The notes: generated by a model not told the origin, from the sequence alone. 64,000 nt of DNA from Elgaria multicarinata webbii (GCF_023053635.1 NC_086179.1:2246001-2310000); one strand, 5' to 3'. Shown: positions 50,901 through 61,197, numbered from the stretch's first letter. Numbers and translations: made by a program.

Positions 50901-53900
50901 GCCCATCCATCACATTAAGAATTTATAGAATAGTGAGGTACTCTACCGCCCAGAGAGCTTAGGCTATGGGGCGGTATATAAATGCAATCAATCAAATCTA
51001 CCCTAGTTACTAAATGTGATATCTAATATACATGCTAAATGACTGTCAGACTTTGAAAAGATGATGTCACTGGATCAAGTTCATCAATTATGTTTAATTG
51101 AATAAACTAAAAAAATGTAATTGGATTTTGAATAAATATTCAATTAATTGTTACTGTTTTGAATTTTATTGTTATTATCTTTCTTAGTGGGTCGTTGAAA
51201 AACGCTATTCTGAATAATGATTTTTATAGTGTAGGGCAGGGGGCACTGGGCATGAGTTTGTGGAACCAAGGGGGCGGTGACCTGAGAAAGTTTGGGAACC
51301 ACTGCCCTAGATGGTGATGAAGATGTATCACCATCGTCATCATCATCATCATCATGTTTATACTGTCCAACAGCCAAGGCTCTCTGGGCAGTTTACAACT
51401 AAAACCATGAAATCCAATTTAAAACTTTAAAATCTCATAAAACCAGAATAAGCTGCAGTCCAGGGAAGGCTGGTCTAAAGAGATATTTTTAGGAGGTGTT
51501 TAAAAGATGTTACATTTTCTGCTTCCCAAACTTCAGGAGGGTGGGTGCTGCCACAGAGAAGGCCCCGCTGCCGAGGCTCTTTGTGGTGACATTCTGTTCA
51601 TTTCGGAATGACGAGCAGGGCCTCTTCTAAAGACTGTAAATGCCCCCTGGGTGTCTATAAGGGGAGGTGGTCTGCTAGTTATCCTGGTCCCAAGTTGTTT
51701 AGGGCTTTATAGGATTATAGCATGACCTTGTACGTGGCTGGTAGCTAACAGCCAGCCAGTGCAGTTCTTTTAACACTGGTTTTATGTGGGCAGAGCTAGG
51801 CGTCCCCGTGAGCACCCTCGCTGCTGCGTTCTGCACAAGCTGCAGCTTCCGAACCACGCACAAGGGTAGCCCCACATAACGCGCGTTACAGTAGTCTAAT
51901 CGTGAGTTTACCAGTGCCTGAATGACCATGGCTAGGCTGTCTCTATCCACAAATGGGCATAGTTGGCATACTAACCAAAGTTGATAATGGGCACTCCGGG
52001 CACCGAGACCACCTGGGTCTCCAGTGACAAAGATAGATCCAGGAATACCCCCAAACTATGGACCTGCTCCTTTAGAGGGAGTGCAGCCCCATCCAGAACA
52101 GGCAGACACCCCAATTCCTGGACCTGGGAACCACCAACCCACAAGGCCTCTGTCTTATCGGGATTCAGCTTCAGTTTATTGCCCCATAACTGTATCCAGG
52201 CACCGGTTCAGAACGTGCGTGGCCTCTCCCAATTCAGATGTCACAGAGAAATAGAGCTGGGTGTCATCAGCATATTAAAACATCACACGGTCGTTTCTTT
52301 CCAAGTCGTATCCTGCTCAGTAGGAAAACAAACGAGGCCTTTTGATCCCACAACTCTCGCCTGGCGGAATAGAAACTGCACCGCTGGCATTTCTTCCTCC
52401 ACAGCAGCTGCCTTTAAAAGCCCTCCTGGCTGTGTTTTCTTCCCTGACGCTCCCTGACCTGTTAATACCTTACCGCTTGTAAAAGTGCCATTTCATCATT
52501 GATGTTTACGACCGACTTTTCGTAAGGGCGATGCCCATCTCAAGCCCTCGGGTAAAATGTGGGTTATGATTAACCTAAATCAACAAGGGCTGAAACAATT
52601 CTCTTCCAGGCGATCCGTGCCATCAACGGCTGCGACCACGAGACAAGCGCGGAGGAATTCACCAACCGTGTCTTCAACAGGATTGATGTCAACGGCGATG
52701 GTGAGACACCCCCTGGCTCCTCCCCCCTGGACCCCCCGGCTCCTCCCCCCTGGACCCCCCGGCTCCTCCCCCTGGACACCCCCGGCTCCTCCCCCCTGGA
52801 CACCCCCTGGCTCCTCCCCCCTGGACACCCCCCGGCTCCTCCCCCCCACACACACACATTTATTCCATGGAACCCCACCCATTGCCCAGCACTTTGTAGG
52901 TCCCAAATTCAAGGGAAGAAGAGAAGATGTGGGTCTGGAGCTTAAACCTTTCCCATCCACATTGCACTATTTAGCCCATATGGAGACGCTGTGAATGTTG
53001 GGCAGAAAATAGATTTAGAGATAAATTTAAAAGCAAAAAATACTCTCTACCCAGATCAGTTTCTCAGAACCTCTTTTGTTTTTAACAATTTAGCAAAAAA
53101 TCAAATCTAAGCCTCATTGTATGAAGGTATCGAAGGGGCTTGATTTCGAAGACACTTATAGTTCATCCCACGTACCTGTTTTCCTCGAATTATCCCCTAC
53201 AGCGCTAAGCTGTCGTCGTTGTCGCTAGCTAAATCACACCCCAGGCAGCAACACTCCTAAGATCCTTTGCATACCAGGAAAAGGGTTTAAGGGGCAAAAT
53301 GTAAAAAAATCGTAAATCAACGGATGCCCCAATCCAGTTCAAATTTGGTATGCTTAAAGCTCTCATTAATATCTATTACTGTGCCAGTTTTGATGTCTTT
53401 ATCTTTAAAACTTATGCAGATGTAAGCATTTGTTTAATTTTTCTTTAAACATATCAAATCATCCTCCTGTGCCCCCAGTGGCTGCTCGGAAAACAACAAA
53501 TGGTTCGCTCCAAAACTAGTAGCAAAATAGGGCGGGTCTTTTGGCTTTATAGCACACTTAAAGCAGGATGCCTGGGAGTCCTTCACAGTCAAAGCAGGTT
53601 ATAAACTGGGAAACTTCGGAGTCCTTTGCACGCAATTCGCAGTGATTGCACAGTATAACGCTGGTGTGATGAAGCTCTTATTGCGCCTGGCTTCTGCTCC
53701 TGCCTCCTCACCCTCCGGATCCTGAAAAGGACAAAAGGGCCTTGTGGCAGCCAAAGACTTATTGCAGCCCGAGCTATTGCAGGCAAGGTAGCGTCGGTGG
53801 CTAAGAAGGGACCCTCCGTGCTCATGGCCGGGTTTCAGAGGACCCTTGGGCAACACACCTTCAATGCCAACCCTCCCTCCGTGAGTCCACTTCTCCCCGC

Positions 53901-54596
53901 CATGGTCTTCAGCTGCTCTTCCACTTTCTCTCATCCTTTATTTTGTGTATTTATTTATTGCATTTTTATACAGCCCAATAGCCAAAGCTCCCTGGGCTGT
54001 TTACAAAGCTCTCTGGGCGGTTTGCTCCCCACATGCTTGCTTGGCAGCAGAGAGCCAGGGACTCAGTGGTCAGGGGCAAAGTGGTCAGGGGCATCTGCTG
54101 CTCCTCCTTCTCACTGCCTCCGTAGTCTGGGCCAGAGAGGGAGGCAGGTGAACAAGCAGGTTGCAATGGTGGGAGGGAGGAGTGATCCAGGGGGGTGTTT
54201 GCCAGTGGCTGCCTGCTCAGGTGTTGGTGGCACTCAACAGGTTCTCCACCAGGCCTACCTTGGATGCTGTTCCTGGTGCTGCAGACAAACAGCAGGGAAA
54301 GACCACTTTTGTGGCCAGCTTGTGACCTTCCCAGAGGACCCCTTGGCTGGTTGGCTGCTACTGGAAACAGGGCGTTGGGTGACGGACCTTTGGGAGTGGT
54401 CGCATTCATGGGCAGAGGGCCATGGAGCCTGCCATTTTGGTCTGTACGGTGGGCACCCACATCTAGTGGATTACAGAGGGCTAACTGTACGTTACATGCC
54501 AATGCATGTGACTGAGACTGGAATACACGTGGACCCCACTGGAGAGATAAATTGGTCAGAGGAAGGAAGTTTAACACTGAGGCCGGTAAAGGGATC

Positions 54597-54629
<33 letters not shown>

Positions 54630-55501
54630 CGCTTCTCTTTTCCAAATGCCTCCTGCAAAGGTGTCTTTTCTTTATTAATTAAGAAAATCCAAACAGGCAC
54701 TGGGACTTTGTTCTAATCTAGGCGCTTACAGGTAGCCATTAGCTCCTTTGTTTTGCTGGGAGGGTAAGAAACAAAGAATAAAACGCCGAATGGTATTTTA
54801 ACCAGTAACCCACGTTTCCCCTTTACTCGCTTCAGTTCTGGCTAAAGTTCAGATGAGTACAAAAGTTAAGGAGCATTCAGTCCCTGGCTGGTCTGGGCAG
54901 AAATGCAGGCCGGAAGAGGACTTATAGAATCATAGAATTGTAGAGTTGAAAGGGGCCTACAAGGCCATCGAGTCCAACCCCCTTCTCCGTGCAGGAAAGC
55001 ATCCCTGACAGAGGGTTGTCCAGCTGCCTCTTGAAGGCCTCTGGTGTGGGAGAGCCCACCACCTCCCTAGGGAACTGATTCCATTGTCGTACTGCTCTAA
55101 CAGTCAGGAAGTTTTTCCTGATGTCCAGCTGGAACTTGTCATGCTGGTGAGGGGGGGGGGAGTATTCCTGCAGCGGGTCCCTCACCCCCACCTATGCCGT
55201 GAAGGTCAGAGGGGCCTAGCCCCAGCAGGGAGTGTTGCTGGGACCACCCTCTGTCCCCCCCCACCCCGATCTTGGAATCTGAGCAGAGCTGACTTGGCCT
55301 TCGCTCCGTTCAGCCCGTTCTCCCCCTCTCAGCGTGTCCCTGTTTCTCTGTTCCTTCCTACCTGCCACAGGTGAGCTTTCGCTGGAGGAGTTTGTGGAAG
55401 GTGCGAGGAAAGACGACGAGTTCATGGAGGTGATGATGAAGAGCCTGGACCTGGAGCACATCGTGGCCATGATCAAAGACCGCCGGCGCAACAGCGTCTA
55501 G
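43198..55501 (+). CDS. Guanylate-cyclase-activating protein (GCAP1-like), four exons
   Basis: GCAPs are myristoylated calcium sensors that switch on retinal guanylate cyclase when photoreceptor calcium falls. The joined exons (43,198-43,398; 49,014-49,163; 52,610-52,700; 55,371-55,501) give 190 residues. Visible features are an N-terminal MGNNSSSS myristoylation signal; Trp21, Cys29 and the CPSG turn of the inactive first EF hand; EF2 loop D64-E75; EF3 loop D100-E111; EF4 loop D143-E154; and Trp94 and Tyr99 at the same numbers as in GCAP1. All calcium-ligand positions in EF2-EF4 are intact. The C-terminus is short and basic (KDRRRNSV), lacking the acidic tail of mammalian GCAP1. The four-exon layout matches the GCAP family. 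It could be GUCA1A itself, but its place beside GOLGB1 suggests a separate paralog, so no symbol is given. Confidence 0.95.
44183..44241 (+). repeat. CR1/Rex1-like LINE tail
   Basis: GTTGGACTAGGTGGACCCTC and GGTCTGATCCAGCCTCAGGG. Confidence 0.8.
44333..44418. repeat. Small palindromic element
   Basis: CCAATCCTATCCATG ... CTGCATTGGATTGCA, a relative of the palindromes inside the 195-bp duplicates. Confidence 0.6.
44678..45122 (+). repeat. CR1 LINE 3' end
   Basis: Open frame [20 protein letters not shown] to [20 protein letters not shown], then the 3' UTR and ATTCTATGATTCTATG tail; stop-free for about 115 codons. Confidence 0.95.
45123..46093. other. Intron 1 of the GCAP-like gene, unique
   Basis: No coding frame or repeat recognised. 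Confidence 0.45.
46101..46418. mobile_element. hAT-like fold-back miniature element, family TAGGGTGACC, copy 2
   Basis: 318 bp. TAGGGTGACCATATGAAAAG and TTTCCATATGGTCACCCTA; flanked by CCTGATA on both sides. Confidence 0.93.
47157..47577 (-). repeat. CR1 LINE 3' end
   Basis: AGAATCATAGAACCATAGAA tail at left, running to AGTCTCTCTTTCATAGGGCT. Confidence 0.94.
47700..48310. repeat. Cluster of L2-like LINE tails in both orientations
   Basis: Reverse tail at 47,700-47,765, forward tail at 47,800-47,960 with a (TAAA)n run at about 47,957-47,988, then a reverse 3' end at 48,000-48,310 encoding [20 protein letters not shown]. Confidence 0.8.
48590..48906. mobile_element. hAT-like fold-back miniature element, family TAGGGTGACC, copy 3
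   Basis: 317 bp. TAGGGTGACCATATGAAAAG and CTTTTCATAGGGTCACCCTA; perfect 8-bp flanks TGCCAGGC (48,582-48,589 and 48,907-48,914). Ends 108 bp before GCAP-like exon 2. Confidence 0.96.
49014..49163 (+). CDS. GCAP-like exon 2 (residues 68-117)
   Basis: It encodes [20 protein letters not shown] and [17 protein letters not shown], nearly identical to GCAP1. The acceptor follows a long CTCCCTCCCT pyrimidine tract; donor CAG/GTAAAA, phase 0. A hAT-like miniature element ends about 108 bp upstream of it. Confidence 0.97.
49765..50135 (-). repeat. L2-like LINE 3' end, reverse orientation
   Basis: ATATACCGCCCCCATAGCCA, then TTAACCTGGCGCCGGAAAGA and GGGGGCCACGACCGAAAAGG. Confidence 0.9.
50226..50446 (-). 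repeat. CR1/Rex1-like LINE 3' fragment
   Basis: GGTGCTGGATCAGACTGAGG and CCCCAGCAACTGGCCCACGG; diverged. Confidence 0.75.
50935..50995 (+). repeat. L2-like LINE tail fragment
   Basis: CTACCGCCCAGAGAGCTTAG and GGGGCGGTATATAAATGCAA. Confidence 0.8.
51340..52275 (-). repeat. L2-like LINE 3' part, reverse orientation, about 0.9 kb
   Basis: The minus strand encodes [19 protein letters not shown] and [20 protein letters not shown] followed by LKELHWL, the conserved C-terminal reverse-transcriptase block. Upstream sequence (52,000-52,275) continues the element. The frame is broken. Confidence 0.9.
52610..52700 (+). CDS. GCAP-like exon 3 (residues 118-147)
   Basis: It encodes [10 protein letters not shown] and [14 protein letters not shown], the first half of EF4. 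Acceptor TTCCAG, donor GATG/GTGAGA, phase 1 out. A C-rich minisatellite begins immediately downstream of the donor. Confidence 0.95.
52703..52855 (+). repeat. C-rich minisatellite next to a GCAP splice donor
   Basis: About six units of 22-25 bp built on CCCCGGCTCCTCCCCCCTGG, starting within about 10 bases of the exon 3 donor, and ending in a short CA run. Confidence 0.93.
52986..53580. other. Unassigned segment in the last intron of the GCAP-like gene
   Basis: AT-rich sequence with no frame I recognise. It contains oddly ordered short blocks (AAATCAACGGATGCCCCAAT, GAAGGGGCTTGATTTCGAAG) that read like part of a dispersed element, but I cannot name it. Confidence 0.3.
53945..54030 (-). repeat. 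L2-like LINE tail, reverse orientation
   Basis: TTTATTTATTGCATTTTTAT and CAGCCCAATAGCCAAAGCTC. Confidence 0.8.
54598..54629 (+). repeat. (CA)n microsatellite
   Basis: About 15 CA units. Confidence 0.95.
54923..55137 (-). repeat. CR1 LINE 3' end
   Basis: AGAATCATAGAATTGTAGAG tail, to TTTTTCCTGATGTCCAGCTG, 230 bp before GCAP-like exon 4. Confidence 0.93.
55371..55501 (+). CDS. GCAP-like exon 4 (residues 148-190 and stop)
   Basis: It encodes [17 protein letters not shown] and [19 protein letters not shown], with TAG at 55,499-55,501. The acceptor is GCCACAG. The short tail ends where mammalian GCAP1 continues with an acidic extension. Confidence 0.95.
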
Positions 55502-56130
55502 ACTCTGGGGGTGGAAGCAGCCGGGAACGCCACGCGGAGGGATCCGGGAGGGTGGCCGAGTGGCCCTGCGGGTCACGGAGACATGGAACATTTGTGGGGA
55601 AATCCCGTCCGTAATGCCTGCGTGGTCCACAGCCTGATTTCCGCAGCGCCCCTGTGCTCCGAGGCTGAATGCCGCACCCAGCGACCTGGCCTGGCCTGGC
55701 CCGCCGGAGGTTAAGCTGACCCACTTCATAGCTGTGGGTTGGGCGAAAGCGGGCTGCTGGGACCCCCCAGTTCTATGGACTCTGCCCTCTCGGGATGCAG
55801 TAGGATCTCCTAGGAACGGAAGGGTAGCTTTAGATTTCTTCAGGAAGAAGTAGGCAGCTCCGGGGGATTTGCGCCAATGTTTCCTCTGTCCCCAGATCAG
55901 CTGAAGACTCTGCATAATTGCTGGAGCAGGATAAGGTGTGACTCTGTCTACACAGTGCATAGAGACCCCTCTGCACAGTGCCACACGCGTGAAACAGACA
56001 CCCGCCTGCGTGCCTGCTTACCTGGCTTGAATGCTAGTTGTTAAAGGGCATTTTGGGGTTGCTTGTGGGCCCTGTCCTAGGACAATGAGAGACTCTGAGG
56101 CAAGGTGAGGTGGATGAATTTGGGGTGCCG
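55502..56130 (+). other. Likely 3' UTR of the GCAP-like gene
   Basis: Mostly unique sequence after the stop, with no AATAAA in this stretch. The first plain AATAAA outside a repeat is at 56,788-56,793, after a LINE tail and a small palindromic element, so the transcript end is unclear. Confidence 0.4.
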
Positions 56131-56139
56131 TTAAAGACG

Positions 56140-56504
56140 CTGAACAGAAGACAGGCAGATATGAACCTCAGGGCCCGACCCGTCAGGACCCTCTCCTGAG
56201 CAAGAGTACACATAGCGATCTAGCAACAAGAGAGAGGGCCTTTTCTGTGGTGGCCCCCAATTATGGAACGATCTCCCTGACGGGGCCTGCCTGGTGCCGA
56301 CATTGTTATCTTTTTGGTGCCAGGTCAAGACTTTTCTCCCAGGCATTTAGCAATATATAATTAGCCCGGGTGTGTTTTTGTATGCTTTTGTGGTTTTAAC
56401 TTGTATGTTTTTGTGACTTAAAATTTTTGTATATTGTTCTTAAGTGTTTTTATCCTATGTAAACTGTCCAGAGAGCCTTGGCTATGGGGTGGTATACAAA
56501 TGTA

Positions 56505-56540
<36 letters not shown>
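56140..56540 (+). repeat. L2-like LINE 3' end with (AAT)n tail
   Basis: GAGAGAGGGCCTTTTCTGTG, GCTATGGGGTGGTATACAAA, then about 11 AAT units. Confidence 0.88.
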
Positions 56541-56541
<1 letters not shown>

Positions 56542-56728
56542 TATTTCTTCGATTCTAAGACACCATCGATTGTAAGACGCACACTAATTTCAGTACCACC
56601 AACAGAAAAAACACCTTTGATTCTAAGAAATAATAAATGCACCTGCGATTCTAAGACGCACCCTGTTTCTAGAGATGTTTATATGGGGGGGAAAGTGTGT
56701 CTTAGAATTGAAGAAATACGGAAATAAT
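56540..56728. mobile_element. Small inverted-repeat element (ATTCTAAGACGC family)
   Basis: Starts GTATTTCTTCGATTCTAAGA and ends CTTAGAATTGAAGAAATACG; the motif ATTCTAAGA recurs inside. About 187 bp. Confidence 0.75.
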
Positions 56729-56787
56729 CGCACTGCTCCCATTCATTTCAATGATATCGCTTCGGCTCCTGGACAGGCTGGAAACGT

Positions 56788-56793
56788 AATAAA
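56788..56793 (+). terminator. Candidate poly(A) signal AATAAA for the GCAP-like gene
   Basis: AATAAA is followed by GTGTTGGG-type sequence. If used, the 3' UTR would be about 1.3 kb and include a LINE tail. Confidence 0.3.
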
Positions 56794-57479
56794 TGATTAA
56801 ATTGTGTTGGGGAACGTCTAGGTGGATTGAGCGCCGTGTGGATTAGTGGGAGGGGCGATTTTCCATCCCAGGTATCCAAACGTCGGGGGCCAGCCCTGCT
56901 CAGGCTCCGCTGCTGAATCCACGAGAGAGACAAGGAATTCACCCTACAAAAAAGGAAGGCTGGGCGTCCCTCAGGAGAGATGCTCCATCCCACACGACTC
57001 CCTTTCTCTTCTCTGCTGCGCTGAGAGGTCCGACCGCTGACTGGGTTCTGTGTCCGGCGATGGAGGCTCAAGGCGCTTCTGCCTTTCCCAGGAACTTGAG
57101 TGGTTTGGGGGTTCTTTTTGTTTTTCTACGGAGGGGAGGGGGGATTGTAAATAAGACGTGGGAATTCAAAGTACTCAGCACTCGTGGTGCAGTTTGCAAT
57201 TAAAAAGACAAATGCAAGACCGTGGTGGCTCTCCTGTTCCCGGGCCCCTGCACACACGGGCGAACGGCTTGCCTGAACAGCGCTGTCTTAATTCAGCGGC
57301 ATTCAACTGAAAGCTGTCCTTGGACGTGCTTCTCTGTGGATAACGGATGGCGTTGGCCTGTCCTTGAGATATCTGCGTGGGGAGCTCCTTATGCTTCGCA
57401 TGAGAAGTAGGGTGGACAGCGACATGATGGGAGACAGGCCAACTAGTGAGAGAGTAGAGAGCATGCTGGAAGGAAGCCT

Positions 57480-57596
57480 TCCCCAACCGGACGCCCTCCA
57501 AATGTTTCGACCTACAACTCCCAGAAGCCCCCAGCTGGGGGCTTCTGGGAGTTGTAGGTCGACACATTTGGAGGGCGTCCGGTTGGGGAAGGCAGT
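57480..57596. repeat. Palindromic miniature element
   Basis: CTTCCCCAACCGGACGCCCT mirrored by AGGGCGTCCGGTTGGGGAAG; the arms (about 55 bp) are almost perfect. Confidence 0.88.
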
Positions 57597-57876
57597 AGTA
57601 AAGTGAATGAAGGAAGTTTCTTCTAGTTCATTCATTGAGTAGCAGTGTGTATGGAAACAGTTGTGTGTATTGGAACTGACCATCCAAAGACTGGCTTGTA
57701 GGCCTCGAGTTGACTACTAATAGTCTTGAGGGTTCTTGGGCCATTGGGCAGGATTGAACCAGAGGTGCCCTTGGCAGAAATAAGGGCAGGCCACGGCAAC
57801 AAAGATTTGGGAAGAACCCTCCTTCCAAGAAGCCGAAGGCTATGTCGGCTAGAGCTGATGGGAGTTGCAGTCCAAC

Positions 57877-58216
57877 ATGATAGCCCTCTTCAAATACTTA
57901 AAAGGTTGTCACACAGAGGAGGGCCAGGATCTCTTCTCGATCCTCCCAGAGTGCAGGACACGTTATAACGGGCTCAAGTTAAAGGAAGCCAGATTCCAGC
58001 TGGACATCAGGAAAAACTTCCTGACTGTTAGAGCAGTGCGACGGTGGAATCAATTGCCTGGTGAGGTTGTGGGCTCTCCCACACTGGAGGCATTCAAGAG
58101 GCAACTGGACAAGCATCTGTCAGGGATGCTTTAGGGTGGATTCCTGCATTGAGCAGGGGGTTGGACTCGATGGCCTTGGAGGCCCCTTCCAACTCTACTA
58201 TTCTATGATTCTATGA
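57877..58216 (+). repeat. CR1 LINE 3' end
   Basis: Open frame [20 protein letters not shown] to [12 protein letters not shown], then the tail. Confidence 0.95.
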
Positions 58217-59141
58217 ACAACATCTGGAATTCTGCACCCTTGAAGTAATTACATGGAAAACTCTTACTTGGTAGCCTGAGAGCCAGCCGTACGCCTTCCC
58301 GCAGCCCCACTGCCGCCCCCACATGCCTTGCGCCTAGCTGCAGATGTGGCTTTGACTGCCCGGTTTTGTGTAGAGGCTGGCTTCTTGGAGAGCCGGAAGA
58401 GGGACGCGGTCCGGGTAGGTCAACGCATTCACAAGTCCTCTTGGGAGACCCTTTCTCTGCCTGTTGAAGGGCTTATCAGCCTGTGCTGGACTCTCCGCCC
58501 AGCCTTCCTGCAGCAGATAATTCCTCCACGTGCCATTTTTGTCCTACCAACGCCCTAATCAAGGCTGCCAACCCAGGTCTGATTGGCTTTCTGCTGGTTT
58601 GAGTCCAGCCTCTATCAATGATCCACCCTCCTCCTCCATATCACCACCACGGCTTCCCTAAACGGCTTCCCTGCCTGCACAAGCAGCTTGCAGACCTTTG
58701 CTTCCTTGGGCCTTGCCTTGCCTTTGCCCGCTCAGGACGAAAACTCCAGGCACGTGTCGATGAAGGTGCCGGGCTCTCGCGGCGCATCACGTGCCTGGAG
58801 GGGCCGTGCCACGGAAGCCTGGAACACAAGGGTCGGTATTCTTGGCACGTGATGCCACTGCCTAGAACCTGGCCAGCAGTGAGTCAAACCGGGGCCAGGA
58901 TTAAATCGACGTGAAGAGCTTTAAGAGGCGTTTTGTTGTTTAGAGAAGATATAGAGGAGTTCTCGATCTGGGGTTTCCAATGTGGGGCCCGTGGGCATCT
59001 CTCTTGGTGAGAATTCCAGATGTTGTCGGCCTGCAACTCCTATCGGCTCTAGCCAACATGGCCAATGATGGGAGTTGCAGTCCAGCAACATCTGGAGGAC
59101 TATGGCTAGGGAGTGAGGGGGTGGGTGTTTTGCCTGTACGC

Positions 59142-59142
<1 letters not shown>
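58217..59142. other. No gene recognised
   Basis: Mixed unique DNA; a faint palindromic element near 59,005-59,105 (GTTGTCGGCCTGCAACTCCT). Confidence 0.4.

Positions 59143-59190
<48 letters not shown>
59143..59190 (+). repeat. (GT)n microsatellite
   Basis: About 22 GT units. Confidence 0.96.
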
Positions 59191-59191
<1 letters not shown>

Positions 59192-59350
59192 TGAGCTGGT
59201 TTGTTTGATTTGGCATGTTGTGTTTGTGTGTGAGGTGTGCGGTTGGGGGCTTTGTCTGTGTTTGTGTGAGTTGCTCTCAGCATCACTGGTTTGCCTCTAT
59301 AATTTTATGGTGAATTATATGAGATTTGGCATTTGAGACTCAGACCGTAC

Positions 59351-59848
59351 AGCCCTTTCTACACCTACGGGTGTAGAGGGGGGTGGAGAGAGGGTGATCT
59401 CGGACTTACCTGCTTCCAGGATCGTCGCCCTCAATTCACATGGGCCATGTGATGTCACGGGCGTTGCGCCCGCCATTTTTTTTTTTAAAGAGAAAGCGCT
59501 GGAGTGCACTTGTGCTCCAGCGAAAATTAAGTTTCTTTTAAAAAAGCTCCGACCCTGCTCCCCACCCCACCCCACCCCACCCCAAGGACCCTGGACTCTC
59601 CCCATCCCAGCTCCTTCGCTCTGATGACCCCTGCTACTCACAGGTAAGAGGGAAGAAGCTGGGACAGGCACCCACACTGCCCATGGTCCATGGAATCGTC
59701 CTGGGACCGCAGGTAAAACCAGGATAACTGAGGTCTCAGTTATCCCGGGGAAATGGAGGAATCATCCCTTCCTGCTCCCGGGATCCCCTGTGTGTCATCT
59801 GGATGCACAGGGATGATCCCTCGAAAAATGGCTGGTGTAGAAAGGGCC
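59351..59848. mobile_element. Inverted-repeat DNA transposon, larger relative of the element at 12,275
   Basis: 498 bp. Ends AGCCCTTTCTACACC and GGTGTAGAAAGGGCC, flanked by TAC on both sides. Its right part (CTGCTCCCGGGATCCCCTGT) matches the 138-bp element. It encodes nothing. Confidence 0.8.
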
Positions 59849-60333
59849 TACTCAGTTTCTTGGTGAAGTTGTGTGTCTTGGAGCCTCAACCGTTTCCTTT
59901 CCATGAAATGGGTGCTGAAGCAGAAAACTGTGGGTTCAAAACAGAACTCTTGTGTTTCTCTACCTCTGCCTTGAATTTAGTTTCATGGGCAAGTTACTTT
60001 TCTTTTGGTTTCACCAGTTTGCCTCCTGGGATGTGGTGTTTTGGAACCAGCCACGCCTTCCATGGCAGCTGTTTTGTGCCCACTGAACCCAAAGATACAC
60101 AAAGAGAATTTGGCCCTTGCAGCTGCCTGCACATGGGGCACCATTTCGGGTCCAGCCACTCTGAAGTTTTTGGAGGAAGAAGTGGCATAAATGTGGTCCC
60201 GGGCAATGAATGGTGGATGTCCGCAAAGGCGCTACAGCACCAGTCGCAGCAAGATCAGTTTGTGAAGCTTTTGGGGAGCCGCCACGACGGACGTCTGGGG
60301 TTCCAGATTTTGCTCTATGAAACCTCTGACTAG

Positions 60334-60905
60334 TGCCAAGTCATTGCCCAAGAGGCTGGGTACAGACAACTCCCTTTGTTCCCACGGGGCCACCTGCCAC
60401 TTGGCAGGGGAACACTGGAGTGATCAAAACTCCCCGGTGATTTTCCGTCTGTCAAAGATGTACGGCTGGTGCACCGGAAGGCAAGGAGGTGCACGGCCGT
60501 TCTCCCAGGCACCTCGGCAAACGGCGTCTCAGTGGGCGCAAGGAAAGCAAGGAAAGCTATCATCTCCCACCATGCAGAGGCCGGAGAGCAACCTCATAGC
60601 AGGACACTCTCTGGAGACCTACCAAAGCAAGATGTGTAGCTATGAGAGCTTCTTCCATTGGCTCTCCTAGCAATGTGGACTAGCGTCTTGCAGTGTTTGC
60701 TCCCTTTCCTGGATTCTGTCTTGCCTTCCACTCTACCCTTCCTGCGCTTCCCCTGGGATGCCTCCACACTGCCACAATACACACTCAGGATGTACATTTG
60801 GCTATAAAACAGACAGGAAGAAGCTGCAACAAAATGTTGCAGCGCTCCTTTTCAGGGTGCCCACCATACCATCTGCCAGGATACTCCATTCCACTCAGTA
60901 AAAGG
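60334..60905. other. No gene recognised
   Basis: Unique-looking DNA. A 176-codon open frame at 59,803-60,333 starts inside the transposon and resembles no protein I know. Confidence 0.4.
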
Positions 60906-60908
60906 ATC

Positions 60909-61150
60909 AAGTTAAAGGAAGCCAGATTCCAGCTGGACATCAGGAAAAACTTCCTGGCTGTTAGAGCAGTACGACAATGGAACCAGTGACCTAGGGAGGT
61001 GGTGGGCTCTCCCACCCTAGAGGCCTTCAAGAGGCAGCTGGACAACCCTCTGTCAGGGATGCTTTAGGGTGGATTCCTGCCTTGAGCAGGGGGTTGGACT
61101 CGATGGCCTCGTAGGCCCCTTCCAACTCTGCTATTCTATGATTCTATGAT
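60909..61150 (+). repeat. CR1 LINE 3' end
   Basis: Starts at [19 protein letters not shown], continues to the ATTCTATGATTCTATG tail. Confidence 0.94.
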
Positions 61151-61197
61151 TCCTCTTACTTTAGTTTTTCTTTTTTTCACCAACAGTCCTCACTGAG

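Noticed and set aside
53797-54678. 293-codon open frame
   Set aside because: It crosses a LINE tail and a CA microsatellite and has no recognisable protein features.
59803-60333. 176-codon open frame
   Set aside because: It starts inside a DNA transposon, shows no recognisable domain, and nothing suggests splicing or conservation.
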